Positions 14,429-23,288 of a DNA stretch of 64,000 nt are shown here, piece after piece. Within the stretch, counting starts at the first letter, position 1. The number at the start of each line of letters is the position of its first letter. Origin of the DNA: Anaeromyxobacter paludicola (GTDB lineage: Bacteria; Myxococcota; Myxococcia; Myxococcales; Anaeromyxobacteraceae); contig NZ_AP025592.1 in the NCBI RefSeq assembly GCF_023169965.1, positions 992,001 to 1,056,000 of the forward strand, read 5' to 3'. Position numbers and translations under genes: made by a program. The notes beneath the pieces were generated by a model. It ran no database searches. It was given only the letters and a program-made list of their open reading frames with translations, and had not been told where the DNA came from.

Positions 14429-15994
14429 ATGTCCCGCCCGGGGTCGATGCGGTACGATCCGCCGGTGGACCGCCTCCGGCCGGACACCATCCTCGGGATC
14501 GACCTCGGGACCACCAACTCCTGCGGCGCCGTGGTGATGCCGGGCGGGCAGGTGAAGATCGTCCCGCAGCGGAGCGGGGACGGGATCGTGCCGTCGGTCT
14601 TCGCCATCGACGAGAAGGGGCACGAGCTCGTCGGCCACGAGGCCAAGCGGCAGTGGCAGCTCAACCCGCGCAACACCCTCTACGCGACCAAGCGGCTGAT
14701 CGGCCGCTCGCCGCACGACGAGGTGGTCGCGGGCGTGCAGCGCTCGGTGGCGTTCCGGGTGGTGCCCGGCCCCGGCGAGGAGGTGGCGCTCGCCTGCCAG
14801 GGCCAGCGCTTCCAGGTGCAGGAGGTGAGCGCGCGGATCCTCGCCAAGATCCGCGACGTCGCCTCGGACTTCCTCGGCTTCCGCGTGGCCCGCGCGGTGG
14901 TGACGGTGCCGGCCTACTTCACCGACCGCCAGCGGCAGGCGGTGAAGGCCGCCGGCCGGCTCATCGGGCTCGAGGTGGTGCGGATCATCAACGAGCCCAC
15001 CGCGGCGGCCCTCGCCTACGGCATCGGCCGCCGGCTCCGGGAGCGGGTGCTGGTGTTCGACCTCGGCGGCGGCACGTTCGACGTCTCCATCATCGAGATC
15101 CGCGACCGGGTGTTCGAGGTGAAGGCGACCGGGGGCGACATCTTCCTCGGCGGCCTCGACTTCGACGACGCCATCGTGGGCCAGGTGCTGGAGCGCTTCC
15201 GCGCCGAGCACGGGCTCGACCTCACGCAGGACCCGGTGGCGATGCAGCGGATCCGCGACCTCGCCGAGCGGAGCAAGATCGACCTCTCGAGCCGCAGCGA
15301 GGTGCCCTTCTCGATCCCCTTCGTCACCATGACCGACGACGGGCGGCCGGTCAGCCTGGAGCAGCGGCTCGGCCGGCGCGAGCTCGAGCGGCTCACCTTC
15401 CCGCTCGTCGAGCGCGCGCTCCGGATGGTGGAGCGCGTGATGCGCGACGCCGGCCTCGCCCCCCACGACGTGGACGAGGTCCTGCTCGTCGGCGGCCAGA
15501 CCCGGATGCCGCTCATCCAGCGCATGCTCGGGGACTGGTTCGGGCGCCCGCCGTCGAAGGGCGTCCACCCCGACGAGGCGGTCGCCATCGGGGCGGCGCT
15601 CTACGCCTGGTCGCTCCAGGACGACAGCGATCTCAAGCTGCAGCTCCTCGACGTCATCCCCATGGCGATCGGCATCGAGGCGGCCGGCGGGGCGATGCGG
15701 ACGGTGCTGCCGCGCAACGCGCCGATCCCGAACGCGAAGGCGATCCCCGCGACCAGCTCGCTCGACGGCCAGCGCGAGCTCTCGGTGCGCATCTACCAGG
15801 GCGACCACCCCGAGGCCGTCCGGAACGACCTCCTCGGCGAGTTCACCTTCGGCGGCGTCCGCCCCAGCCCGGCGGGCCAGGTCCGGCTCGAGATCCTGTT
15901 CGAGGTGAGCGTGGAGGGCATCCTCACGGTGAGCGCGCGCGACCTCGACACCGGGAAGCAGATGCGGACCACGGTCCGCGTCACCGAGAGTTGA
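14429..15994 (+). CDS. Hsp70-family protein lacking the C-terminal lid
   Basis: About 521 residues. The nucleotide-binding domain is complete: phosphate-1 motif GIDLGTTNSCGAVV, connect region, and phosphate-2 motif LGGGTFDVSIIEI, followed by LLVGGQTRMPLIQ. The substrate-binding beta-domain is recognisable (SSLDGQRELSVRIYQGD). The protein ends about where DnaK's helical lid would start, so it is roughly 120 residues short. Starts at 14429, 14447 or 14465 are all possible; aggggg precedes the first at short spacing. No GrpE or DnaJ gene is adjacent. It may be a specialised DnaK-like protein with its own partner. Confidence 0.85.
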   Translation: MSRPGSMRYDPPVDRLRPDTILGIDLGTTNSCGAVVMPGGQVKIVPQRSGDGIVPSVFAIDEKGHELVGHEAKRQWQLNPRNTLYATKRLIGRSPHDEVVAGVQRSVAFRVVPGPGEEVALACQGQRFQVQEVSARILAKIRDVASDFLGFRVARAVVTVPAYFTDRQRQAVKAAGRLIGLEVVRIINEPTAAALAYGIGRRLRERVLVFDLGGGTFDVSIIEIRDRVFEVKATGGDIFLGGLDFDDAIVGQVLERFRAEHGLDLTQDPVAMQRIRDLAERSKIDLSSRSEVPFSIPFVTMTDDGRPVSLEQRLGRRELERLTFPLVERALRMVERVMRDAGLAPHDVDEVLLVGGQTRMPLIQRMLGDWFGRPPSKGVHPDEAVAIGAALYAWSLQDDSDLKLQLLDVIPMAIGIEAAGGAMRTVLPRNAPIPNAKAIPATSSLDGQRELSVRIYQGDHPEAVRNDLLGEFTFGGVRPSPAGQVRLEILFEVSVEGILTVSARDLDTGKQMRTTVRVTES

Positions 15995-16083
15995 TGGCGC
16001 GCGGCCTCGACGGGGGGCCTCGAACGGGGAGCCCCCGCCGTCGCGCTTGAAGGACCGGGCGCGACGGAAGAGTCTCCCGCCCC

Positions 16084-16680
16084 ATGAACCTCCTCGCCCC
16101 CTTCGCGAAGCGTCTCGGCCCGGCGTTCCTGGCCGGCCTCCTCCTCCTCCCCGCCGTCGCCGGCGCGCGCGCCCCGGCCGCCACCGGCGGCGACACCACC
16201 CTCGCCCCCGGCGCGATGGCCTGGGGCGTGCTCGGCGCCATCGACATCCCGACGGCCAGCGGGAGCAACGTCGGCCCGCGCCTGATCGGCGAGGGCATGT
16301 ACGGCATCGGCGAGATCGCCCCCAACCTGCGGCTCGACGTCGGCCCCCGGCTCGCCTTCACCTACAACGGCGGCGACGCCAGCCTCTGGACCCTCGACGC
16401 GCTGGGCGTGGGACGCCTGAGCTACGCGCTCGATCCGCGGCTCTCCGTCTACGGCGAGGCCGGGCTCGGCTTCGGCTACTACCACTGGAGCGTGGACGTC
16501 GGGGCCGGATCGGTCTCGGACAGCGGCCTCATGTTCGACCTCCTCATCGCGCCCGGCGTGATCTACGCCCTCGGCCCGAACCTGAACCTCCTCGGCGAGG
16601 TGGGCTTCTGGATCAACGCCAAGAGCGGGCTCGGAACGCACATCGCGATCCCGACCGTCGGCGTCCAGTGGAAGATGTAG
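16084..16680 (+). CDS. Outer-membrane beta-barrel protein
   Basis: A 198-residue protein with a Sec signal peptide (about 1-30, ending AGARA). Alternating hydrophobic/polar strands follow, and the C-terminus is VGVQWKM, typical of small barrels with an aromatic near the end. Repeated motifs include IGEIAPNLRLDVGPRLAFTY and LSVYGEAGLGFGYY. It has a paralogue immediately downstream with the same architecture (YAFGEIAPKLDLDAGGRFSF). It is probably an 8-stranded structural or porin-like protein; no substrate can be inferred. Confidence 0.7.
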   Translation: MNLLAPFAKRLGPAFLAGLLLLPAVAGARAPAATGGDTTLAPGAMAWGVLGAIDIPTASGSNVGPRLIGEGMYGIGEIAPNLRLDVGPRLAFTYNGGDASLWTLDALGVGRLSYALDPRLSVYGEAGLGFGYYHWSVDVGAGSVSDSGLMFDLLIAPGVIYALGPNLNLLGEVGFWINAKSGLGTHIAIPTVGVQWKM

Positions 16681-16686
16681 AAGTCC

Positions 16687-16715
16687 TGCCAGCGCCCCGC
16701 GGTCGTTAGTAGAAT
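16687..16715 (+). promoter_or_regulatory. Candidate promoter for the second barrel gene
   Basis: TAGAAT at 16710-16715 is a good -10 hexamer. TGCCAG lies 17 bases upstream as a weak -35. Transcription would start near 16722, giving a leader of about 57 bases before the TTG start at 16779. Confidence 0.45.
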
Positions 16716-16778
16716 GCTGAGCGAAGCCGACGGCCCGCTCGGGCCGCCCCGTCCATCCTCGTCTGCCTGGAGACCCCC

Positions 16779-17372
16779 TTGCACACGTTCCTGTCTCGCG
16801 CCCTGCGGCTGCCGATCCTCGCCGCCGCCTGCCTCCTCGCTGGACCGGCGTTCGCCGGCGACTACGACCTGCGGGCCACCCCCGACCTCTACGCCGGCTC
16901 CGGCGCTGGCGCCCACCGCGCGGCCGGCTCCGACTACTGGCAGATCGCCCCCCGCCTCGAGCTCGCCATCCCCCTCTCCGACGACGGTCTGAGCTCCGGC
17001 CCGAAGATGGGCGTCGAGGCGCTCTACGCCTTCGGCGAGATCGCCCCCAAGCTCGACCTCGACGCCGGCGGCCGCTTCTCGTTCACCTACGTGGACCCGA
17101 TCTCGATCTTCGAGCTCGTCCCCGAGGCGCGCCTCTCGACGCCCATCGGGCCGAGGCTCAAGCTCTACGGCGAGACCGGGCTCGGGCTGGCGCTGCTCAC
17201 GGGCGGTGGCGACAACAGCCTCGCCGGCGTGCTCCGCTTCGGCTTCGGCGGCACCTACGCGCTCTCGAACAAGGTGAACCTGCTCGTGGAGCCGCTCGGC
17301 TTCAACATCTACCTGAAGAGCGGCTCGCACACGATCATGAACGTGGCGATCGGGCTGCAGTTCAAGAGCTAG
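16779..17372 (+). CDS. Outer-membrane beta-barrel protein, tandem paralogue
   Basis: A 197-residue protein starting at TTG, with ctggaga as the likely ribosome site. The signal peptide ends PAFA-GD. The mature part aligns by eye with the preceding gene: YAFGEIAPKLDLDAGGRFSFTY corresponds to the IGEIAPNLRLDVGPRLAFTY region there. It shares the LKLYGETGLGLAL strand and ends in a beta-strand (AIGLQFKS). This looks like a tandem duplication that has since diverged. A strong terminator follows. Confidence 0.7.
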   Translation: MHTFLSRALRLPILAAACLLAGPAFAGDYDLRATPDLYAGSGAGAHRAAGSDYWQIAPRLELAIPLSDDGLSSGPKMGVEALYAFGEIAPKLDLDAGGRFSFTYVDPISIFELVPEARLSTPIGPRLKLYGETGLGLALLTGGGDNSLAGVLRFGFGGTYALSNKVNLLVEPLGFNIYLKSGSHTIMNVAIGLQFKS

Positions 17373-17394
17373 CGCTTCGTCGCGAGAAGTGAGA

Positions 17395-17438
17395 GAGCGG
17401 CCGCCCGTCCTCGCTGGACGAGCGGCCGCTCCGTTTTC
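17395..17438 (+). terminator. Strong terminator after the barrel genes
   Basis: A long hairpin: gagcggccgc pairs perfectly with gcggccgctc, and an inner cgtcc/ggacg closes a 5-base loop. A short T-run (cgttttcc) follows. It is placed correctly to end transcription of the second barrel gene, and its position between convergent genes means it may also act on the minus strand. Confidence 0.7.
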
Positions 17439-17499
17439 CGGGCGAGGAGGGAGGGCGCCCGGAGACGCCTCTCACCGGGCTGGCCGCCCGGGAGAGGCC

Positions 17500-18801
17500 T
17501 CAGTCGTGACGCGGCGGGGCCGCGTGAGCTCCCCCGCCGTTCGCGTGGCCGCTGCCGCCGCTGCCACCGCCGCGCGGAGCCGAGGCGGCCGGGCCGCCCG
17601 GAGCGCGCGGCGCGGCGAAGCCCGGCCCACCGCCCGGCGCGCGGCTCGCGCCCGCCGAGGGGCCGCGCGGCGCGACGCCCTGGGGCGCCGGGACGGCGCG
17701 CGGCGGGGCGATGGCGGCCGGCCGGTTGCCGTCCCCGCGGGGCGCGATGGTGCCCTGGGGCCGGCCAGGCGCGGGCACCGGCTGCGCCGCGGACGGCGAC
17801 GCGCGGTTCGGCGCGACCTGGCCGGGCGGCTGCGAGGGGCGACCGGTCCAGGGCTGGGCCGGCGCCGGGCGCGCCGGGGCGACCGGCGCGGCGCTCCCCG
17901 GGCGCTGCGGCGCGAAGGAGGAGCCGGGGGCGCCGGGCCGTACCGGCGCCGCGCGCGCCTCCGGACGGTAGACGGGGACGACGCCCGGGCGGGCGACGCC
18001 GGCCATGTGGCCAGGGCTCGCCACCCCGACCAGCCGAGCCGGGGCGATGGCGTGCCCGACCCGCTGCTCGACGAAGCGGTGCCCGGGGCCGCCCCAGGCC
18101 GGCGCGGGCGCGCCGAACTGCGCGCTGCGCGGCGGCGCGGGCCGGGTGGCGTGGAACCAGCGGGGGACGTAGGAGGGCGCGTACGCCGCGCTGTAGACCG
18201 GGTAGCCGGCGAAGCGTCCGCACGGCACGAAGGTCCAGTAGCTGTAGTACGCGGGGTAGTTGGTCACGTAGACCGAGAAGCCCGGGGACAGCGGCGCCCA
18301 GCCGATCGCGTCGGCGCCGAACCGCCAGGTCACCCAGGCCGGCGCCCACTGGTAGCCGGGCACCCAGACCCAGCCGTAGTAGCCGTCATAGGCCCAGCGC
18401 CCGTAGTGGTAGGCGGCCCAGCCCCAGGGCTCCTCCGACTGCCAGAACCAGCCCTCGTTGGTCCACTCCCAGCGGCCGTAGTAGTACGGCCGCCAGCCGG
18501 CGGCGACGCGGAGGGGCCGCCAGACCCGGCCGTACGCCCCCACCGACACCCACTCGCCGTAGGGCGCGAGGCCGTCGTGGAAGGTCTCGAAGCCGATCGA
18601 GGCGCCCGGCGTGGACATGTCCACGTGGACGTCCACCTGCGGGTCGGACGGCGGGGGCGGGGCCTGCGGGTACTCGACCTCGCCCTGGTAGTCGCCGTAC
18701 TCCTCACCCTGCGGGTACGGATACTCGTCGCTCTGGGCCCGTGCCCAGCGGGGGACGGCCAGGGCGGCGAGGGCGGCGACGACGGCCAGATGCCGGAACA
18801 T
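17500..18801 (-). CDS. Secreted DUF6600-like aromatic-rich protein
   Basis: A 433-residue exported protein starting at ATG 18801 with a strong gaggaggt ribosome site. The signal peptide ends RARA-QS. Residues about 85-215 are extremely rich in Trp and Tyr (WRPYYYGRWEWTNEGWFW, YGWVWVPGYQWAPAWVTW, IGWAPLSPG), the pattern of the DUF6600/YXWGQ-type family of unknown function. Roughly the last 200 residues are Pro/Ala/Arg/Gly low-complexity sequence. It is probably an envelope or surface protein. The 5' untranslated region contains a perfect 10-bp inverted repeat. Confidence 0.75.
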   Translation of the reverse strand: MFRHLAVVAALAALAVPRWARAQSDEYPYPQGEEYGDYQGEVEYPQAPPPPSDPQVDVHVDMSTPGASIGFETFHDGLAPYGEWVSVGAYGRVWRPLRVAAGWRPYYYGRWEWTNEGWFWQSEEPWGWAAYHYGRWAYDGYYGWVWVPGYQWAPAWVTWRFGADAIGWAPLSPGFSVYVTNYPAYYSYWTFVPCGRFAGYPVYSAAYAPSYVPRWFHATRPAPPRSAQFGAPAPAWGGPGHRFVEQRVGHAIAPARLVGVASPGHMAGVARPGVVPVYRPEARAAPVRPGAPGSSFAPQRPGSAAPVAPARPAPAQPWTGRPSQPPGQVAPNRASPSAAQPVPAPGRPQGTIAPRGDGNRPAAIAPPRAVPAPQGVAPRGPSAGASRAPGGGPGFAAPRAPGGPAASAPRGGGSGGSGHANGGGAHAAPPRHD

Positions 18802-18814
18802 GATGGACCTCCTC

Positions 18815-18844
18815 GCTTCGGGGACGGCGGAGGCTCCCCGAAGC
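18815..18844. promoter_or_regulatory. Perfect inverted repeat in the leader of the DUF6600-like gene
   Basis: gcttcgggga and tccccgaagc are exact complements separated by 10 bases. They sit immediately upstream of the ribosome site of the minus-strand gene. The element could be an operator or an mRNA hairpin controlling translation. Confidence 0.5.
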
Positions 18845-18891
18845 TTCACACCTGCACTAAAGCAAGCGGGGTGCCGGGTCCAGAAACGCGA

Positions 18892-18914
18892 AAGGCCTGG
18901 GGTTTCCAGGCCTT
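18892..18914 (-). terminator. Terminator-like hairpin after clpX
   Basis: A perfect 9-bp stem (aaggcctgg / ccaggcctt) with a 5-base loop lies 27 bases past the clpX stop codon. Only a weak T-run follows on the minus strand. Confidence 0.5.
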
Positions 18915-18940
18915 CGGGCGTTGCTCGGCGGCACGGTGTG

Positions 18941-20221
<1,281 letters not shown>

Positions 20222-20301
20222 GCGTCCCTCTCGAGGCAAATGTTACATCAACTGTCCCCGGCCACCCAGTCCACGGCCGCGGCGCGTTCGGCTCGGGTCC
20301 G

Positions 20302-20330
20302 AATATAGTGAGCCAACAGACGCGAAGCCC
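20302..20330 (-). promoter_or_regulatory. Candidate clpX promoter
   Basis: On the minus strand TATATT (20302-20307) is a good -10 hexamer in an otherwise GC-rich gap. The -35 region (GGGCTT at 17-base spacing) is poor, so an activator or an alternative sigma factor would be needed. Confidence 0.35.
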
Positions 20331-20348
20331 GCCCCGATTCCGGGTGGG

Positions 20349-20963
20349 TCAACCGTCCACCAGCTCCTCGATGTCCTCCGCCAGGGCCTCCGCCCGTTCG
20401 GCGACCACCTTCGGGACCGCCTCCTCGCCTCGCAGCGCCTGCGCCAGCCGTCGAGCCTGGGCGAGCAGCCGGGCCAGCCGCTCCCCCTCCTCGGGCGGCG
20501 GCGGCTTCGGGGCCGGCCCGAAGCGCTCGGTCAGCTGCCGGTTCACGGCCGCGGCGCTCGGCGCCTCCCAGACCTGATCCCGGAGCTCCTGGTAGCTCTC
20601 GGCCGGCAGGCGGCCGGCCGCCTCGGCGCGCGACAGCACCTCGATCACCTCGAAGGACGGCGGGGGCTTGGGCGGGTTCCGCTCGGTCGCCACCTGCGGC
20701 TCGTGCCGCTCGAGGAAGCCGTAGCTCAGGGTCAGCTTCTCCGCCGTCTGCTTGCGGATGAAGAGCTCCTTGGCGCAGTAGGCGTCGAAGCTCGGATAGC
20801 CCCACTCGCGCCAGAGGGCGTCCCGCTTCACCTGCGTGAGCAGCCGACCGAACTCCACCCAGGCGCTCTTGAAGCGCTGCGCGCCCTCCAGCACCTTGCG
20901 CCGGAGCGAGTCCTCCGGGAGCTCCTCCGCCCGCGCGCCCAGCTTCTCTGCCGTCGATGCCAT
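20349..20963 (-). CDS. Conserved-type protein of unknown function
   Basis: A 204-residue soluble, highly charged protein. The N-terminal 90 residues are helical with a W/F/Y-containing core (SAWVEFGRLLTQVKRDALWR, GYPSFDAYCAKELFIRKQ), faintly like phage-type DNA-binding helices of the DUF3102 kind. A Pro-rich hinge (PPKPPPSFE) follows, then a second helical region likely to form a coiled coil (residues 160-200). I do not recognise a family with confidence. It is divergent from truA. Confidence 0.6.
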   Translation of the reverse strand: MASTAEKLGARAEELPEDSLRRKVLEGAQRFKSAWVEFGRLLTQVKRDALWREWGYPSFDAYCAKELFIRKQTAEKLTLSYGFLERHEPQVATERNPPKPPPSFEVIEVLSRAEAAGRLPAESYQELRDQVWEAPSAAAVNRQLTERFGPAPKPPPPEEGERLARLLAQARRLAQALRGEEAVPKVVAERAEALAEDIEELVDG

Positions 20964-21027
20964 CTTCGGATCTCTTCTCGCTTTTCTCGCTTCCCCGACT
21001 CCGGAAGGGAGGCGAAGCTAGCACGCC

Positions 21028-21825
21028 ATGCAGAACCGCCGCTATGCGCTCCGGATCGCCTACGACGGCGCCGCGTTCCGGGGCTTCCAGCGCCAGCCGG
21101 GGCTCCCCACGGTGCAGGGAGCGCTCGAGGACGCGCTGGCGCAGACCGGCCTGCGCGCGCGGCTCGACATGGCCGCCCGGACCGACGCCGGGGTCCACGC
21201 CCTCGCGCAGGTGGTCACCTTCACCGCCCGCTCGCGGCTCGCGCCGGCCGAGCTGCGCGCCGCCCTCAACGCGCGCACGCCGCCCGGCCTCCTCTGCCTC
21301 GACGCGGTCGAGGTGGCGCCGTCGTTCCACGCGCGCGCCTCGGCGGTGTCGCGCACCTACGTCTACCTGGTGGGGCTGCCGCCGCCCGAGCCGCTCCGGC
21401 CCTACGCCTGGAGCCTCCCGGATCCGCGCAGCTTCCCGGAGGCGCGCGGACCGCTCGACGTCGCGGCGATGCGCGCGGCGCTCTCGCAGGCGGTGGGGGA
21501 GCACGACTTCGCCGGCTTCGCGCGGCCGGGGGAGCAGACCGCGAAGCTCGCCGTGGATCCCGAGGCCACGGTGAGGACCCTGCTCCGGGCCGAGGTGCAC
21601 GAGGCGGGCTTCGGCCCGCTCTACGCCATCGTCCTAGAGGGACAGGGCTTCCTGCGCGCCATGGTGCGCCACCTCGTCGGCACCGCGGTCGCGGTCGGGG
21701 TGGGCGCGGCCCGGCCGGACGTGGTGGGCGAGCTGCTCCGGGCGCGCGAGCGGTACCGGGGAGTGCGGGCCCCGGGCTGGGGGCTCACCCTCGCCCGGGT
21801 CACCTACCCCGCCGAGATCTTCTGA
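21028..21825 (+). CDS. truA: tRNA pseudouridine synthase A
   Basis: A 265-residue enzyme of standard size that isomerises uridines 38-40 in the tRNA anticodon stem. The catalytic aspartate is Asp53 in AARTDAGVHA. Other family landmarks are YDGAAFRGFQRQ, LARV at the C-terminus and GQGFLRAMVRHLVG. The ATG at 21028 is the only start compatible with the conserved N-terminus. The 3' end overlaps a small minus-strand frame (21804-21986). Confidence 0.96.
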   Translation: MQNRRYALRIAYDGAAFRGFQRQPGLPTVQGALEDALAQTGLRARLDMAARTDAGVHALAQVVTFTARSRLAPAELRAALNARTPPGLLCLDAVEVAPSFHARASAVSRTYVYLVGLPPPEPLRPYAWSLPDPRSFPEARGPLDVAAMRAALSQAVGEHDFAGFARPGEQTAKLAVDPEATVRTLLRAEVHEAGFGPLYAIVLEGQGFLRAMVRHLVGTAVAVGVGAARPDVVGELLRARERYRGVRAPGWGLTLARVTYPAEIF

Positions 21826-21986
21826 CGCTCGGAGACGGCGTCGAGCTGCCGCGCCCGGAACAGCTCCTCGAAGAAGGAGAAGACCGGGACGCGGGCCGGC
21901 TCGGAGTGGCCGGCGGTGAAGCGCGCCGGGCGCACCCAGAACGACGTGCCCGAGCCCTCCTCGGGCCGCTCGGGCAGGGGGCTCAA
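21804..21986 (-). CDS. Small protein coupled to the RHH gene, unknown
   Basis: A 60-residue frame starting with TTG inside the stop codon of the ribbon-helix-helix gene (TTGA). It ends 22 bases inside the end of truA on the other strand. The composition is protein-like, with a Phe-rich stretch (VFSFFEELFRARQ), rather than the Arg/Ala/Pro-only composition of shadow frames here. Nothing identifies a fold. The pairing with an RHH regulator invites a toxin-antitoxin or regulator-plus-partner reading, but there is no recognisable toxin motif. Confidence 0.4.
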   Translation of the reverse strand: MSPLPERPEEGSGTSFWVRPARFTAGHSEPARVPVFSFFEELFRARQLDAVSERQKISAG

Positions 21987-22186
21987 TTGCGCTCCTCCGG
22001 GTCGACCTCGATGGCGGCGCCGTACTTCACGAGCAGGTCGGCGACCGCCTCGCGGAGGTAGTCGGACTGGCGGATGCGGGTGGCGCGCGCCAGCTGGCGA
22101 AGCTGGGCGGCGAGCGGCGGGGGAAGGCGGACCAGCATGGGCTCGAGGCGAAGCTGCTGGGGGTCGTGGATTTCCTGGGCGTTCAT
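21983..22186 (-). CDS. Ribbon-helix-helix DNA-binding protein
   Basis: A 67-residue protein starting at ATG 22186 with aggga upstream. It has the CopG/Arc/MetJ layout: a beta-strand (PMLVRLPPPL), helix A (AAQLRQLARATRI), a turn, and helix B (SDYLREAVADLLVKYG). It should dimerise and insert the paired strands into the major groove. Its own promoter contains nested palindromes, so autorepression is likely. It is translationally coupled to a 60-residue frame downstream. Confidence 0.85.
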   Translation of the reverse strand: MNAQEIHDPQQLRLEPMLVRLPPPLAAQLRQLARATRIRQSDYLREAVADLLVKYGAAIEVDPEERN

Positions 22187-22211
22187 GTAGGCTCCCTGCT
22201 CCCGTTGTTCA

Positions 22212-22262
22212 CTTGCACCTACACGCTACCACCTGCCCGGCAGGGGTCAAAAAAAGTGCAAG
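22212..22262 (-). promoter_or_regulatory. Promoter with nested dyad operator for the RHH gene
   Basis: On the minus strand, -35 TTGACC (22245-22250) and -10 TAGCGT (22223-22228) are 16 bases apart. The spacer contains a perfect palindrome with arms cctgcc/ggcagg (22232-22244). A second, outer inverted repeat (cttgcac 22212-22218, gtgcaag 22256-22262) has almost the same centre. Binding of a dimeric RHH protein here would block RNA polymerase. Confidence 0.65.
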
Positions 22263-22317
22263 CGGTCGATGTCGGGGGCCGGACGCGCCGCTCCGGGCGG
22301 CGCGGGAAGCCGGCGGG

Positions 22318-23172
22318 CTACGCGACCACGGGCAGGGACACGCCCGCGAATTCGTTGAGACTTCCGGAGCGGAAGGGCTCGAGGTCGAGCACGGCCCGCT
22401 TGAAGCCGGCGCCCTTCACCGCACCGGCGAGCTCCGCTCGGAGCTCGAAGGCCCGGGCGAGCTCGTCGGCGGCCACCTCGACCCGGCCGATCCCCTCGTG
22501 GTAGCGGACCCGGAAGTTCTTGAGCCCGAGGGCCCTCACGCCGGCCTCCGCCCGCTCCACCTGCGCGAGCCGCTCGGGCGTCACCGCCAGGCCGTACGGC
22601 AGCCGCGAGGCGAGGCAGGCCATCTGCGGCTTGTCCCAGGTGGGCAGGCCGAGCGCCTCGCTCCAGGCGCGCACCTCGTCCTTCGTGAAGCCGGCCTCGG
22701 CGAGGGGCGAGCGGACGCGGTGCTCGGAGGCCGCGACGTGCCCCGGCCGGTGGTCCCGCTTGTCGTCGGCGTTGAAGCCGTCGAGCACGGCCGCGAGACC
22801 GTGCTCGCGCGCCGCGGCGTCGCAGAGCCGGTAGAGCTCGCTCTTGCAGTAGTAGCAGCGGTCCACGGGGTTGGCGGCGTAGCGGGGGTCCTCGGCCTCG
22901 TGGCTCTCGACCTCGAGGTGGCGCACCCCGAGGGTCCGGGCGAGCGCCCTCGCCTCCTCGCGCTCGACCTGGGGGACGCTCGGGGAGTGCGCGGTGAGCG
23001 CGACCGCCCGCTCGCCGAGCACCCGGCGCGCGACCGCCAGCACGAACGACGAGTCCACGCCCGCCGAGAAGGCCACGAGGGCGCTCCCGCAGTCGCGGAT
23101 CGACTGCTCGAGCGCCGCCATCTTCGCGGCCGAGCCGCGCCGGATCCCTTCCATGAGCTGCTGCCGTTCCAT
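22318..23172 (-). CDS. larE: LarE-type ATP-dependent sulfur transferase
   Basis: A 284-residue PP-loop enzyme. The ATP pyrophosphatase loop is FSAGVDSS (35-42). RCYYCKSE (Cys106, Cys109) and MACLASR (Cys186) match the LarE layout. The cysteine in the last motif corresponds to the sacrificial sulfur donor of Lactobacillus LarE, which thiolates the nickel-pincer cofactor precursor. The larB and larC partners are not in the window, so either they lie elsewhere or this is another member of the family. It lies downstream of the APS-kinase-like gene on the same strand, with a gap of 116 bases. Confidence 0.85.
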   Translation of the reverse strand: MERQQLMEGIRRGSAAKMAALEQSIRDCGSALVAFSAGVDSSFVLAVARRVLGERAVALTAHSPSVPQVEREEARALARTLGVRHLEVESHEAEDPRYAANPVDRCYYCKSELYRLCDAAAREHGLAAVLDGFNADDKRDHRPGHVAASEHRVRSPLAEAGFTKDEVRAWSEALGLPTWDKPQMACLASRLPYGLAVTPERLAQVERAEAGVRALGLKNFRVRYHEGIGRVEVAADELARAFELRAELAGAVKGAGFKRAVLDLEPFRSGSLNEFAGVSLPVVA

Positions 23173-23288
23173 GTCTCTCCGCCTTCGCCCCCGCGACTGG
23201 GGCGCACTTCATAGCACGCGAAAGCGGCGCGCGCCGCGCCCCCGGGTCGGGAACGCGGCGCGAGGGAAACCTGCGCGGAGCTCGTGGG

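Noticed and set aside
16038-16067. Hairpin ccgtcgcgc/gcgcgacgg after the first Hsp70 gene as a terminator
   Set aside because: The loop is 12 bases, there is no T-tract, and similar GC palindromes occur by chance throughout this sequence.
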